A stretch of 40,180 nucleotides of DNA from Dysgonamonadaceae bacterium (GCA_031267615.1 JAIRYM010000016.1:1-40180), one strand, 5' to 3'; counted from the first letter of the stretch, positions 7,804-16,400 are shown. The notes: a model not told the origin generated them from the letters alone. Made by a program: numbers and translations.

Positions 7804-9183
7804 TCAGAACGAGAAAACTGTCTCTTTCAGTATCTCGCTCACGGTAGGATGCGGGAAAACTATCTGTTCAAGTTCGGCAAGTGTCATTTCCTGTTCAATA
7901 GCTATGCAGGCGCCGTAAATCATTTCGCTGCAAGGGTTGCCGATAATATGAACGCCAATCACTTCGCCGTATTTTTCGCCGGCAATCACCTTGCACAGCC
8001 CCACACCGCCTTCATTTTCGGCAACAAAACGTCCGGCGTACGCCATCGGCAGTTTGGCGATGCGATAAGCGATGCCTTCTTTTTTCGCCTGCTCTTCGGT
8101 CAATCCGGCGCACGCTACTTCCGGATTGGTATACACTACTCCCGGAATGGCGTTGTAGCGCATCGTATCCGGGCAGGAGTTGGGCGTATGTATGCCCCTG
8201 TAAAGATTATTGACAACAACCTCGCCTTCGCGGCTTGCTGTGTGGGCAAGCATCGAAAATCCCGTGACGTCACCTGCAGCAAAGACATTCGGCACGTTAG
8301 TGCGCATTTGATTATCAACTTTCACTGCGCCTTTAACGAGTTCTACTCCGAGATTTTCGATTCCGAGTCCATCTGTAACCGCTCGACGACCTGCGCTGAC
8401 AAGTATTTTGTCTCCTTTCACAGATTCGGTTTTCCCTTCGGGCGTAACGTAAACGACTTCATGTCCACGCACTTCATTAACGCGGCACGAGAGGTTGAAC
8501 TTGACGCCTTTCTTTGCATATATATCGCGCAGCATCGCGCTTATTTCGCAGTCGAGACCTCCGAGAATTTCGGGAAGCATTTCAACGACAACAACTTCGG
8601 TACCAATTGAGTTATAGAAGCTTGCAAATTCCATACCGATAACTCCGCCGCCAATGATGACGAGCGATTTCGGCTGTTCAGTCAGCGCAAGTATCTCGCG
8701 GTTAGTCATAATAATATCGCCTGCTTCCTTGATGCCTGGGATTGGCGGCACAAAGGCTTCCGAACCTGTGCAAAGCAGCAAATTGGCGGCATGGTATGAT
8801 TCTCCGTTGCACGAGATTTCGATGCCTTCCGCAGAGCGTCCTTTCACGTACGCTTCGCCTTTTACGACCTCCACTTTGTGGGTTTTCATTTTCGAGCCAA
8901 CACCTGCAACCAATTTTTTGACTACCTTGTTTTTGCGGGCTACTATTTGCCCGAAATCATATCCGACTCCTTCGGTGCGGATACCATATTTGTCGCCATG
9001 ACGAGCATAGTCATACACTTTTGCACTGTATAGCAGCGTTTTTGTTGGAATACAGCCTTCGTTGAGGCATACGCCGCCAAGTTCGCGTTTTTCAAACAGG
9101 ACAACGCTCAATCCTTTTTCGCCTGCACGCTCTGCAGCCACGTATCCGCCAGGTCCACCTCCGATAATTGCTAAATCTTTCAT
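7804..9183 (-). CDS. lpdA: Dihydrolipoyl dehydrogenase (E3)
   Basis: E3 reoxidises dihydrolipoyl groups of 2-oxoacid dehydrogenase or glycine-cleavage complexes with NAD+. The 459-residue flavoprotein has an FAD-binding GGGPGG at residues 8-13, the redox disulfide C39/C44 in GGVCLNEGCIPTK, an NAD-binding VIIGGGVIGMEFAS, the second FAD motif VFAAGDVTG, and the C-terminal active-site pair in HPTVSE. All key residues are present. The partner E1/E2 genes are not in the window. It lies 67 bases downstream of the ROK kinase gene and 2 bases upstream of truB. I see no TAnnTTTG element in the 67-base gap, so it may be transcribed from further upstream. Confidence 0.95.
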   Translation of the reverse strand: MKDLAIIGGGPGGYVAAERAGEKGLSVVLFEKRELGGVCLNEGCIPTKTLLYSAKVYDYARHGDKYGIRTEGVGYDFGQIVARKNKVVKKLVAGVGSKMKTHKVEVVKGEAYVKGRSAEGIEISCNGESYHAANLLLCTGSEAFVPPIPGIKEAGDIIMTNREILALTEQPKSLVIIGGGVIGMEFASFYNSIGTEVVVVEMLPEILGGLDCEISAMLRDIYAKKGVKFNLSCRVNEVRGHEVVYVTPEGKTESVKGDKILVSAGRRAVTDGLGIENLGVELVKGAVKVDNQMRTNVPNVFAAGDVTGFSMLAHTASREGEVVVNNLYRGIHTPNSCPDTMRYNAIPGVVYTNPEVACAGLTEEQAKKEGIAYRIAKLPMAYAGRFVAENEGGVGLCKVIAGEKYGEVIGVHIIGNPCSEMIYGACIAIEQEMTLAELEQIVFPHPTVSEILKETVFSF

Positions 9184-9250
9184 GTATTTATTATTTATTC
9201 AATCGTTCTCTCTTACTGTTACTATTAATAGATTTCAGATACAATAAAAT

Positions 9251-10216
9251 TCATTCCCAAGCCAGGGCACCTGCGCCGAGTATTGCGGCTTCCGCATCAT
9301 TCAACTGCGATACAAGTATTTCCGTCTTACCGCGATAGATGCTAAAAATATTTTTGTCGAGCGATGCTTTCAATGGTTTGAGCAAAAAGTCGCCTGCGTG
9401 AGTAAGTCCGCCAAAGAGGATAATAGCTTTTGGGCTTGAAAATGCAATAAAATCGCAAAGCGCTTCGCCGAGAAGTGTTCCTGTAAAATTAAATATCTCA
9501 ACAGCAATTCCATCGCCTTTTTGTGCAGCATCAAAAACATCTTTCGACGTGATTTCGCGATTGGTAATGCGTCTTAATGACGAGGCTTTTTCGGGATTGA
9601 TTTCGAGAAATTCTCTTGCTGTACGTGCTACGCCGGGGGCGGAACAGTATGTTTCTAAACAGCCTGTTCGTCCGCAGCCGCAAAGTCGTCCATTATGACG
9701 AATAATGCGCACGTGTCCTAACTCGCCTGCAAGTCCATCGTGTCCAATAACTAATTGTCCGCCTGCCACAATTCCGCTACCCAAGCCTGTTCCAAGTGTG
9801 ATAAAAATAAAGTCTTTCAAACCTTTCGCCACTCCGTAAATCATTTCACCGATTGCAGCTGCATTGGCATCGTTAGTCAGGCGACAAGGCAGATTTGTTT
9901 TGCCAGTTAGCATTTGTGCAAGTAAAATCTTTTCTCCCGACTTTGCCCATTGAATATTTGCAGCCATTGAGATAGAGCCGTCGTGTATATTGCCATTCGG
10001 CACACCCATTCCAATTCCAATAATCTGTTCTGACAGGTTATTTTTGGTAATCAACTCACTAATAGCATCGCCGAGTGCATTTATATATTCTTCGCCAGAA
10101 ATGTAATCGCCTGTTTTTATTGAAGCACGAAATAAAATTTCGCCGCGACGATCCACAACTCCAAAAGCAGTGTTCGTTCCTCCCGTATCTACTCCGATTA
10201 CATAGGATTTGTTCAT
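9251..10216 (-). CDS. ROK family sugar kinase (glucokinase-like)
   Basis: This 321-residue protein has the N-terminal phosphate-binding motif VDTGGTNTAFGVVD, a second glycine-rich ATP-binding segment (ITLGTGLGSGIVAGG), the sugar/zinc segment GELGHVRI, and the ROK zinc motif CGCGRTGCLE. It has no helix-turn-helix, so it is a kinase, not a repressor. The likely reaction is ATP-dependent phosphorylation of glucose or another hexose in the cytoplasm. It begins 12 bases after the GH2 gene, suggesting that it phosphorylates the sugar which that glycosidase releases; this is inference. Confidence 0.9.
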   Translation of the reverse strand: MNKSYVIGVDTGGTNTAFGVVDRRGEILFRASIKTGDYISGEEYINALGDAISELITKNNLSEQIIGIGMGVPNGNIHDGSISMAANIQWAKSGEKILLAQMLTGKTNLPCRLTNDANAAAIGEMIYGVAKGLKDFIFITLGTGLGSGIVAGGQLVIGHDGLAGELGHVRIIRHNGRLCGCGRTGCLETYCSAPGVARTAREFLEINPEKASSLRRITNREITSKDVFDAAQKGDGIAVEIFNFTGTLLGEALCDFIAFSSPKAIILFGGLTHAGDFLLKPLKASLDKNIFSIYRGKTEILVSQLNDAEAAILGAGALAWE

Positions 10217-10228
10217 TATTCTTATTTT

Positions 10229-12034
10229 TTATCTAAGTATTTTGCAAATTTCCTGATTTATTTTGCGAAGCCTGTCTTCTTCGAGTTTCACGACTTTGCG
10301 GTCATAAGTCATCAAACCGTTCACTTCGCCTTCTACGTCGGTTGTCTGCGTATAAACTGCTGCTGAAAAACCAACAGGAATCAGCGTTTTCAGTATTTCA
10401 GCAAATTTAACGTATTCGTCTGTAACTTCTTTTGAATTTTTAAATTGAACATAACCCCAATTCTTGTCCGGTTGCCAAAGATGCTCTGCTACAGGCATTC
10501 CGATACCGCCATATTCACCGAGAACAGTTGGGCGTTCTGCATCATAGAAATACAGGCGCGGTTGCGGATAATTGTGTAAATCAAGCATATCGCCGACTGG
10601 ATAATGATTACCTCCACTTGCGGGATTAACAAGTCGCGACGGGTCGCAGTGCTTTGTCCATGCAACAACTTCGTGTGTTTTGAACTGTCCCCAAGCTTCG
10701 TTAAACGGCACCCATACAACGATTGAAGGATATGAAACGAGTGCATCTATAATTTCTTTCCACTCTTTATAATAGTTGTTTTCAGATTCTTCTGTACGAA
10801 TAAATTCTCCGTATTTGTAATATCTATCTGTGTACCACCGCGGACTGCTTTCTCCTCCGCTCGGCATATCCTGCCAAACTAACATCCCAAGACGGTCGCA
10901 ATGATAATACCAGCGGGCTGGCTCAACTTTTACGTGCTTGCGTATCATATTAAAACCAAAATCTTTAGTCTTTTCTATGTCATAAGCAAGAGCTTCGTCT
11001 GTCGGCGCAGTATAAAGTCCGTCGGGAAACCACCCCTGATCAAGAGGACCGAACTGAAACAGATTCTCATTATTCAGTTGCAGGCGTACAATACCGTTTT
11101 CATCACGTTTCGTTGATATTTTTCGCATTGCACAGTAACTTTTTACTTTATCAACTGGTTTACCATCGCTTGAAAGCGTAATTTCCATATCATAAAGGAA
11201 TGGTGAATTGGGCGTCCAAAGTTTTGCGTCCGGAACGTATAGTTCTATTTTTTCGGAAATAACCGATTTTATTGAAGATACGACTTTGCCATTGTCAATA
11301 ATTTTCACTTCGGCAACGTCATAAGTAGCAGCGCCTGCTGCATCTAATGTTACATTTATCTGACTTTTATCCATATCAGGCACTGTTTTGAGCGAAATGA
11401 TATGTTTTTCATGAACAGGTTCAATCCAGACAGTTTGCCAAATACCCGTAACGGCTGTATACCATATTCCGTCAGGCTTGTTTACTTGCTTTCCACGAGG
11501 CTGGAAACTTTGGTCTGTCGCATCCCAGACTTTTACGACAAGTTTTTGTTCGCCCGACGTAAGAAACGGTGTGATGTCGAAACAAAACGGAGTGTAACCG
11601 CCTGTATGAATTCCGATTTTTATATCGTTGAGAAAAACTTCAGCTTTCCAGTCCACAGCACCGAAATGCAGAATTGTGTGGCGGTTTTTCCACGAAGAAG
11701 GCACTGTGAAAGTGCGGCGATACCAAAGTTCATTGTCTTTGCCGACATTTTTTTGCACTCCCGAAAGCGAAGATTCTACGGCAAACGGCACGAGGATTTT
11801 TCCGTCAAACTGTTGCGGTTCACGCTGTCCTTCCGGAATGATTGCATAATCCCAAAGTCCGTTCAGGTTCTGCCATTCCGACCGTTCCAATACTGGACGA
11901 GGATATTCGGGTAATACTTTTTGTGGATTGATTTTTTCAGCCCAGGGAGTTTTAATTTTATTGCCTGCCGGTGTCCACTGGGCCGAAATGTTTATTGACA
12001 GCAGGATACAAAATAATAATAAACAATTTTTCAT
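10229..12034 (-). CDS. Glycoside hydrolase family 2, exported
   Basis: The 601-residue protein has a Sec signal peptide (cleavage likely after residue 18, ISA|QW), a GH2 sugar-binding jelly roll (about 45-205, with WYRRTFTVP and FGAVDWKAEVFLN), an Ig-like domain (about 210-305) and a TIM barrel (about 315-600). The acid/base is E446 in VPFNEAWGQF and the nucleophile E507 in VLGEYGG; both are present. GH2 contains beta-galactosidases, glucuronidases and mannosidases, and the substrate is not clear. There is no lipobox or type IX C-terminal domain, so the periplasm is the likely site. It heads a cluster with the ROK kinase. Confidence 0.9.
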   Translation of the reverse strand: MKNCLLLFCILLSINISAQWTPAGNKIKTPWAEKINPQKVLPEYPRPVLERSEWQNLNGLWDYAIIPEGQREPQQFDGKILVPFAVESSLSGVQKNVGKDNELWYRRTFTVPSSWKNRHTILHFGAVDWKAEVFLNDIKIGIHTGGYTPFCFDITPFLTSGEQKLVVKVWDATDQSFQPRGKQVNKPDGIWYTAVTGIWQTVWIEPVHEKHIISLKTVPDMDKSQINVTLDAAGAATYDVAEVKIIDNGKVVSSIKSVISEKIELYVPDAKLWTPNSPFLYDMEITLSSDGKPVDKVKSYCAMRKISTKRDENGIVRLQLNNENLFQFGPLDQGWFPDGLYTAPTDEALAYDIEKTKDFGFNMIRKHVKVEPARWYYHCDRLGMLVWQDMPSGGESSPRWYTDRYYKYGEFIRTEESENNYYKEWKEIIDALVSYPSIVVWVPFNEAWGQFKTHEVVAWTKHCDPSRLVNPASGGNHYPVGDMLDLHNYPQPRLYFYDAERPTVLGEYGGIGMPVAEHLWQPDKNWGYVQFKNSKEVTDEYVKFAEILKTLIPVGFSAAVYTQTTDVEGEVNGLMTYDRKVVKLEEDRLRKINQEICKILR

Positions 12035-12091
12035 TTAATATAATTTATTTTATTTTCCGATTTTGTTTTTTGTAACATATTACTTTTTCAG

Positions 12092-12179
12092 CGGAAAGGA
12101 CAGGATTCGAACCTGCGAAGCCTTTTCTGGGCTTACACGCTTTCCAGGCGTGCCTCTTCAACCACTCGAGCACCTTTCC
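12092..12179 (-). tRNA. tRNA-Ser (anticodon GGA)
   Basis: Read on the minus strand, the 88 bases fold as a class II tRNA. The acceptor GGAAAGG pairs with CCTTTCC. The D arm contains CTCGAGTGGTTGAAGAGG. The anticodon stem-loop CGCCTGGAAAGCG has GGA at 12145-12143. A long variable arm AAGCC...GGCTT follows, then the T arm CAGGTTCGAATCCTG. The long variable arm and GGA anticodon fix serine. The discriminator base is G and CCA is not encoded. Confidence 0.97.
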
Positions 12180-12198
12180 ATGGTGTCAAAAAACGGTG

Positions 12199-12228
12199 CA
12201 AAATTATATATTTTTTTTGAACCTGCAA
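12199..12228 (-). promoter_or_regulatory. Promoter of the tRNA-Ser gene
   Basis: On the minus strand TTG (12228-12226), a 19-base spacer and TAATTTTG (12206-12199) form a full Bacteroidota promoter. Transcription would start near 12192, about a dozen bases before the mature tRNA 5' end. Confidence 0.65.
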
Positions 12229-12253
12229 GCTATTTTGCTATTTGTATTGCAAA

Positions 12254-13723
12254 TTAAATACAGCATTGATACATTCCGGTACTGAGTTTTTCGTGCATCG
12301 CAGCTGCTGCTTTCCGTCCGTCGCCCATAGCAAGTATTACTGTAGCGCCGCCACGCACGATGTCACCGCCTGCAAAGACGTCCGGTAAATCGGTTTGCAA
12401 CGTTTTCTGATTGACGGTAACTGTTCCCCATTTACTGACTGAAAGTCCCTTAAAGGTGTTTGGGATAAGTGGATTCGGAGATACGCCGATTGCTACAATG
12501 ACTAAGTCTGCATCGACAGTTTCCGTTGCGCCTGGTATTTCAACCGGACGACGACGACCTGATGCGTCCGGTTCGCCAAGTTGCATCTTTTGTAATATCA
12601 TCTGTTTGACGTTCCCTTTTTCATCGCCGGTATATTTAACCGGATTATACAGATTCATGAAAATAACTCCTTCTTCTTTGGCGTGATGAATTTCTTCTAT
12701 TCGTGCAGGCATTTCTTCTTCCGAACGGCGATAGACGAGCATCGCTTTTTCGGCGCCAAGCCGGCGGGCTGTACGTACTGCGTCCATAGCTGTGTTGCCG
12801 CCGCCGATAATTGCAACGTTTTTACCGAAAAACACCGGCGTATCTGTTTCTGTCCGGTTTGCGCCCATAAGGTTGATGCGAGTCAAATATTCGTTTGCCG
12901 ACAATACGCCCGACAGGTTTTCGCCTTCAATATTCATAAAATTCGGCAACCCTGCGCCTGTGGCGATAAAAATGCCTGCAAAATCCTGTTCGTGCAGGTT
13001 TTCGTATGTTAAGGTTTTACCTACTATGCAGTTCGTAATAAACTTTACTCCTGTCTGACGCAAGTTTTCTATTTCTTTATCTACGATTTTGTTTGGAAGG
13101 CGAAATTCTGGAATACCGTATTTCAACACCCCGCCTATTTCGTGCAATGCTTCGAAAACAGTTATATCATAACCGCGATTAGCCATGTCGCCGGCAAATG
13201 AAAGACCTGCCGGACCGGAACCGGCAACTGCAATTTTCAAGCCGGCAGAGCTGTTTTTCGCAACATTTTTATCTGCGACTGCGCTGTCGGCTGCAAATCT
13301 TTCCAGATAGCCGATTGCGACTGGCTCAAGATTCATTTTATGGTAAATACATCGACTTTCGCACTGTTTTTCCTGTGGACAGACGCGACCGCAAACGGAG
13401 GGCAAGGCTGATGTTTCTTTCAGCACTCGCGCTGCTTCGTCAACATCGCCCCGTTCTATGTTTTTGATAAAGCCGGGAATGTCTATTTCTACAGGACAGC
13501 CTTCTATACAGGTTGGATTTATACAGTCAAGACAGCGTTTCGATTCTTGCAATGCCTGTTCTGCCGACAGGCCGCGGTTTACTTCTCCGTAACTTCTGCT
13601 GCGCTCTGCTGCATCCAGTTCCGGCATCTTAATTCGTGGAACAGCTGTTCTTTCTTTTGCTTTTATACTTTTGCGAAGTTCTTCGCGCCACGTCTCGTTG
13701 CGACGGTTATTTTCCAGGTTCAT
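12254..13723 (-). CDS. gltA: Glutamate synthase small-subunit-like NADPH oxidoreductase (GltA/NfnL type)
   Basis: The start is ATG 13723, giving MNLENNRRNETWREELRK and 489 residues. A longer open frame (to 14440) only exists because the upstream pseudogene is in the same frame. The N-terminal part carries iron-sulfur cysteine clusters (RCLDCINPTCIEGCPVEIDI and CGRVCPQEKQCESRCI). An FAD motif (VAGSGPAGLSFAG) and an NADPH motif (AIIGGGNTAMDAVRTARR) follow, then VFAGGDIVRGG near the end. Members act either as a stand-alone NADPH glutamate synthase or as the large subunit of NfnAB ferredoxin:NADP oxidoreductase. No NfnA-like partner is adjacent, so the role is undecided. A -7 element lies just upstream. 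Confidence 0.88.
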   Translation of the reverse strand: MNLENNRRNETWREELRKSIKAKERTAVPRIKMPELDAAERSRSYGEVNRGLSAEQALQESKRCLDCINPTCIEGCPVEIDIPGFIKNIERGDVDEAARVLKETSALPSVCGRVCPQEKQCESRCIYHKMNLEPVAIGYLERFAADSAVADKNVAKNSSAGLKIAVAGSGPAGLSFAGDMANRGYDITVFEALHEIGGVLKYGIPEFRLPNKIVDKEIENLRQTGVKFITNCIVGKTLTYENLHEQDFAGIFIATGAGLPNFMNIEGENLSGVLSANEYLTRINLMGANRTETDTPVFFGKNVAIIGGGNTAMDAVRTARRLGAEKAMLVYRRSEEEMPARIEEIHHAKEEGVIFMNLYNPVKYTGDEKGNVKQMILQKMQLGEPDASGRRRPVEIPGATETVDADLVIVAIGVSPNPLIPNTFKGLSVSKWGTVTVNQKTLQTDLPDVFAGGDIVRGGATVILAMGDGRKAAAAMHEKLSTGMYQCCI

Positions 13724-13743
13724 TCTTTTAGTGTTAGGATGTG

Positions 13744-13751
13744 CAAAGATA
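13744..13751 (-). promoter_or_regulatory. -7 promoter element of gltA
   Basis: The minus strand reads TATCTTTG, an exact TAnnTTTG, about 20 bases before the gltA ATG. No clear -33 TTG is seen. Its position supports the 13723 start and separate transcription from the pseudogene. Confidence 0.5.
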
Positions 13752-13924
13752 CGAAAATAACTTAGAATTGAGAATTGAAAATTGAAAATTAATGTTTTTT
13801 TTTTCTCTCCTTCTTTGGAAGGGACAGGGTATATATATATATTGTCTTCGTAAAACAAGTCTGCGGAGCGTCTGTCCCCACGGGGACAGAGGCAAAAACA
13901 GTCTGCAAACACTCTGTCCCACAG
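13752..13924. other. Repeat-rich junction between gltA and the SUMF1 pseudogene
   Basis: The stretch holds a run of AATTGA/AATTGAAA repeats (13766-13793), a T-rich tract, an AT dinucleotide run (13832-13841) and a palindrome with 9-base arms TCTGTCCCC / GGGGACAGA at 13871-13890. A related CTGTCCCACAG is at 13914-13924. The minus frame stays open through it by chance, joining the pseudogene to gltA, but the translation does not resemble either family. Confidence 0.6.
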
Positions 13925-15103
13925 GAACCCTTCTGTAGAATCATACCAGTTCCAGCACCATTCACAAAGATTACCGCTCATATCGTACAAACAACGCTCG
14001 TTGTAGTCTCTGGTTTTAACAGAGTGGGTACCGTAACCTGAATTACCGCTGATTTGATCTATATTTTCCCAATACCACGCAACGGTTCCAACAGTACTGC
14101 TGCCTGAGTATGTATAATTGTGCGTCTGGATACCGCCGCGCGCTGCATATTCCCACTCGCTCTCGGTGGGCAAACGATAACCATTGGCAGTAAAATTGCA
14201 GGTAGCGGCATCCCAACTGATATTACCGGTTGATGGTATGTCGGTGTAATCCAGATTTAGCCAGTCTACCTCATAGTTGTTTACATCTACGCTATAACAG
14301 GGCTCTTTACCCTCCATTATACTTAATTTATTACAATACGTTATAGCGTCATACCAGTTGATCATGTCCGCAGGTTTGGATGAGGACGGCGCGTAATTTG
14401 AATTAGTGCTGCACTGAAAACTCGAAGGGTTTATTCCCATTACATACTCAAACTGCGCCTAAGTAATTTCTGTTTCAGCCCACTGCAAAGTGGGAATAAC
14501 TGTGTTAGTATTGGTATTGCTGATGCCGTAGTTCCAACTGTTGCTGCCTGCTACGGGAAGCATCTTTGGCTTCAAAAACGAAGCAGGGTAATAATACTTT
14601 ACGCTTATATTGGTCTGTGATTCTGCAAAGATTATGCTATTGCTGCTCTGCTTGCCCTGAGAGACGGCATTTGATATACCCACAAAAAACTAATACTGCA
14701 CTGCATTAAGGTCAGGGGCGGTAAAGGTTTTGTAGCTGTTACTTGCTGTTATGCCGCAAGTAATCGCATTATCACTTAAAGCTACGGGCGGAATGGCAGG
14801 GGTGTTGTTGTAACAAATCTGTATCCACTCCACCCCATTCCACGTCTCAACACATTTAGTGTCAATATTGAAAATCTGCAAGCCCATAGCATCGGCAGTG
14901 GCTTTGGCGCCAAATGTTACCTGCATGTCGTTGCGCTCCTGTGTAGAAAGTTGCGGAAGACGCAAACCGCGTGTACCGCCGCCTTCTAACTCAAGTATGG
15001 AAAAACTTTCAGGATCCTTGAGATCACCAATTGTCACCTGCGCGAAGGCGCAGTTTGCGCTCAACATGATGAACGCGGTCATTGTTAAAAGAATTTGTTT
15101 CAT
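13925..15103 (-). pseudogene. Secreted SUMF1/FGE-sulfatase-fold protein, decayed
   Basis: One minus frame reads a signal peptide (MKQILLTMTAFIMLSANCAFAQ from ATG 15103), then a Bacteroidota surface-protein domain (FSILELEGGGTRGLRLPQLS, then KCVETWNGVEWIQIC). An Ig-like segment and a SUMF1 domain follow (PADMINWYDAITYCNKLS, GYRLPTESEWEYAARGG, MSGNLCEWCWNWYDSTEG). Two TAG codons interrupt it at 14690-14692 and 14459-14461. Both fall where related sequences suggest Gln (VQY-x-FFVG and EIT-x-AQFEYVMG). The homology stops at about 13925, before the RGGSW segment and C-terminal strands, so the 3' end is gone. A paralogue fragment lies at 39372. When intact it was probably an exported C-type-lectin-fold protein, not a true sulfatase-activating enzyme. 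Confidence 0.8.
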
Positions 15104-15667
15104 TGTTCTAAATAAATTTATATAGTGATTGTTTAATTCTAAGGAATAATTGCACTCTGTATTTCTGTCCAGGGACCTTTCTGACCGCGGGTGTTTTCCC
15201 AACGGCCGATCAGATAAGCGAAGATCATTATTGCCAGTTTGTGGCGTTTACTGTGCCCTGAGGGTATCCAATCCCTGTTATTCATAGGAATAAAAATTAA
15301 TTTGGTTATAAAATTTTCCTGTTTTGGTGTTATAATTTGTGTTTTGGGACGCCCTGAATTTAAAATCGGACGCCCTAAATTGGAAATAGGGCGACAAATT
15401 TTTAAAACTGTACGTACCAAATTTAAATTAAAAACGCCGAAAAAAGTTTTGGGAAAACCCGAAAAAAGTTTCATTTCACCGCAGCAAAAAGATAAACCGC
15501 CCGAAAAAATTTTCGGCATGTTTAATACAGAATTTATAAGTAGATTGTCGGTTACTGGTCTGAGGGGGGGTCGTGTGGTATAAACTGACACACTTTTTCA
15601 TGCGTCAATTGCGAATTTTTGAGGTAAAAATGTTCGTTTGCCATTTCCATTTTGTTATTAACGGCGA
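15104..15667. other. Non-coding leader/repeat region upstream of the pseudogene
   Basis: No convincing gene is present. Overlapping frames exist on both strands (plus 15239-15583, minus 15139-15591) but match nothing I recognise. Bases about 15347-15470 form a degenerate 21-base repeat, which in the plus frame gives seven-residue units GRPEFKI, GRPKLEI, GRQIFKT, VRTKFKL. A run of seven G (15564-15570) lies near the right end. A strong minus-strand promoter at 15668-15698 points into the region and may have been the pseudogene's promoter with a long leader. Confidence 0.5.
15552..15650 (-). CDS. Possible 32-residue peptide with a C7 tract
   Basis: A small frame starts at ATG 15650 (a second ATG at 15644), about 18 bases after a full consensus promoter. 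It reads MEMANEHFYLKNSQLTHEKV and on to a stop at 15552. A tract of seven C lies in the codons for HDPPSD. One extra C would shift it into the next frame, which is open to 15139. I do not recognise the peptide. It could equally be the remnant 5' end of a decayed gene. Confidence 0.25.
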   Translation of the reverse strand: MEMANEHFYLKNSQLTHEKVCQFIPHDPPSDQ

Positions 15668-15698
15668 CAAAGGTAAAACAATTTTTTAAAACGGCAAA
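15668..15698 (-). promoter_or_regulatory. Consensus minus-strand promoter
   Basis: TTTG (15698-15695), 19 bases, TACCTTTG (15675-15668) on the minus strand is a full match to the Bacteroidota promoter. It points at the small frame at 15650 and, further on, the SUMF1 pseudogene. Confidence 0.6.
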
Positions 15699-15784
15699 TT
15701 TTTTTATGAAAATAATTTTGCATAAAAGGTCGATATGCTAATTAGCGGCATTTATTCCGCAGGAGAGAGCGTAGAAGCAATGCA

Positions 15785-15840
15785 AAAATTACAATTAGAA
15801 CCGGACAAAATTTTCAGAATATTTGTACCGGTTCTAATTG
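15785..15840 (-). terminator. Terminator of the DUF1573 gene
   Basis: Perfect 13-base arms CAATTAGAACCGG (15792-15804) and CCGGTTCTAATTG (15828-15840) can pair, and ACAAA/TTTGT inside extends the stem with one bulge. On the minus strand the hairpin begins 9 bases after the DUF1573 stop and is followed by TAATTTTTG, as expected for an intrinsic terminator. Confidence 0.75.
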
Positions 15841-15849
15841 ACATCTTTA

Positions 15850-16284
15850 TTATTCAACCGTTCCTTTTATCTTAACTTGCACAGTTTCTGTCTTATCACC
15901 TTCGGCAATAGTAATAGTAACGGTCTTTTCAAACGGACCAGGACGTCCCTTTGTGCTGTATGTAGCCTTTACTTCGCCTGATTTCTTGACAGCAATAGGC
16001 TCTTTGGTGTAAGAAGGTGTGGTGCAGCCACAAGATGCTTTAACATTTTGCAATACGACAGGTTGTCCGCTGTTGTTCGTTACCGTAAAAATCGCGCTCA
16101 CATCGCCGTCGCTTTCTTTGACGGTTCCAAAATCGTGTACTGCTTTGTCAATCGAAATATTGTTTTCGGTTGTGATTTCAGGAGCAGTTTTCTTGTCCTT
16201 TTTCTCGTTCTTGGCGCTTGCCAACATACACAAACCTGCAAAAACAGGAATGATAATTGCAAATTTTAAAATGTTCCGTTTCAT
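15850..16284 (-). CDS. DUF1573 periplasmic protein
   Basis: The 144-residue protein has a signal peptide (MKRNILKFAIIIPVFAGLCMLASA), a lysine-rich linker and one DUF1573 Ig-like domain (about 45-144). It shows the family hallmarks AVHDFGTVKESDG, FTVTNNSGQPVVL and KASCGCTTPSYTKEPI, and an end in strands (VQVKIKGTVE). DUF1573 proteins are common, exported and of unknown function in Bacteroidota. There is no lipobox. It has a -7 element upstream and a strong terminator downstream, so it is monocistronic and divergent from the thioredoxin-fold lipoprotein. Confidence 0.88.
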   Translation of the reverse strand: MKRNILKFAIIIPVFAGLCMLASAKNEKKDKKTAPEITTENNISIDKAVHDFGTVKESDGDVSAIFTVTNNSGQPVVLQNVKASCGCTTPSYTKEPIAVKKSGEVKATYSTKGRPGPFEKTVTITIAEGDKTETVQVKIKGTVE

Positions 16285-16319
16285 TGTTTATATTATAAAA
16301 TAGTTTGTATTTAGAATTG

Positions 16320-16327
16320 CAAAGTTA
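16320..16327 (-). promoter_or_regulatory. -7 element of the DUF1573 gene
   Basis: The minus strand reads TAACTTTG, matching TAnnTTTG, 36 bases before the ATG. A TTTG lies 24 bases further upstream, a longer spacer than usual. Confidence 0.5.
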
Positions 16328-16400
16328 ATATTTTCAACTGTAAAACTATATCAAATAATCAAAACAGACAAAAATTCAGTAAAAAATAACATAAAATTTG

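Noticed and set aside
12063-12257. A plus-strand frame over the tRNA
   Set aside because: It is the antisense translation of tRNA-Ser; no independent coding evidence.
12254-14440. A 728-residue SUMF1-GltA fusion protein
   Set aside because: The joining 75 residues match neither family and translate repeats and a palindrome. gltA has its own -7 element and a canonical start at 13723.
14459-14692. Reassignment of TAG to glutamine (as in some crAss-like phages of Bacteroidales)
   Set aside because: Both internal TAGs fit Gln positions, but secDF, the HU-like gene and the SUMF1 frame at 39372 all end naturally at TAG, and the gene is also truncated, so ordinary decay is simpler.
15139-15591. 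A 150-residue minus-strand gene
   Set aside because: No recognisable domain, low-complexity repeat content, competing open frame on the other strand, and start not placed after the promoter without a frameshift.
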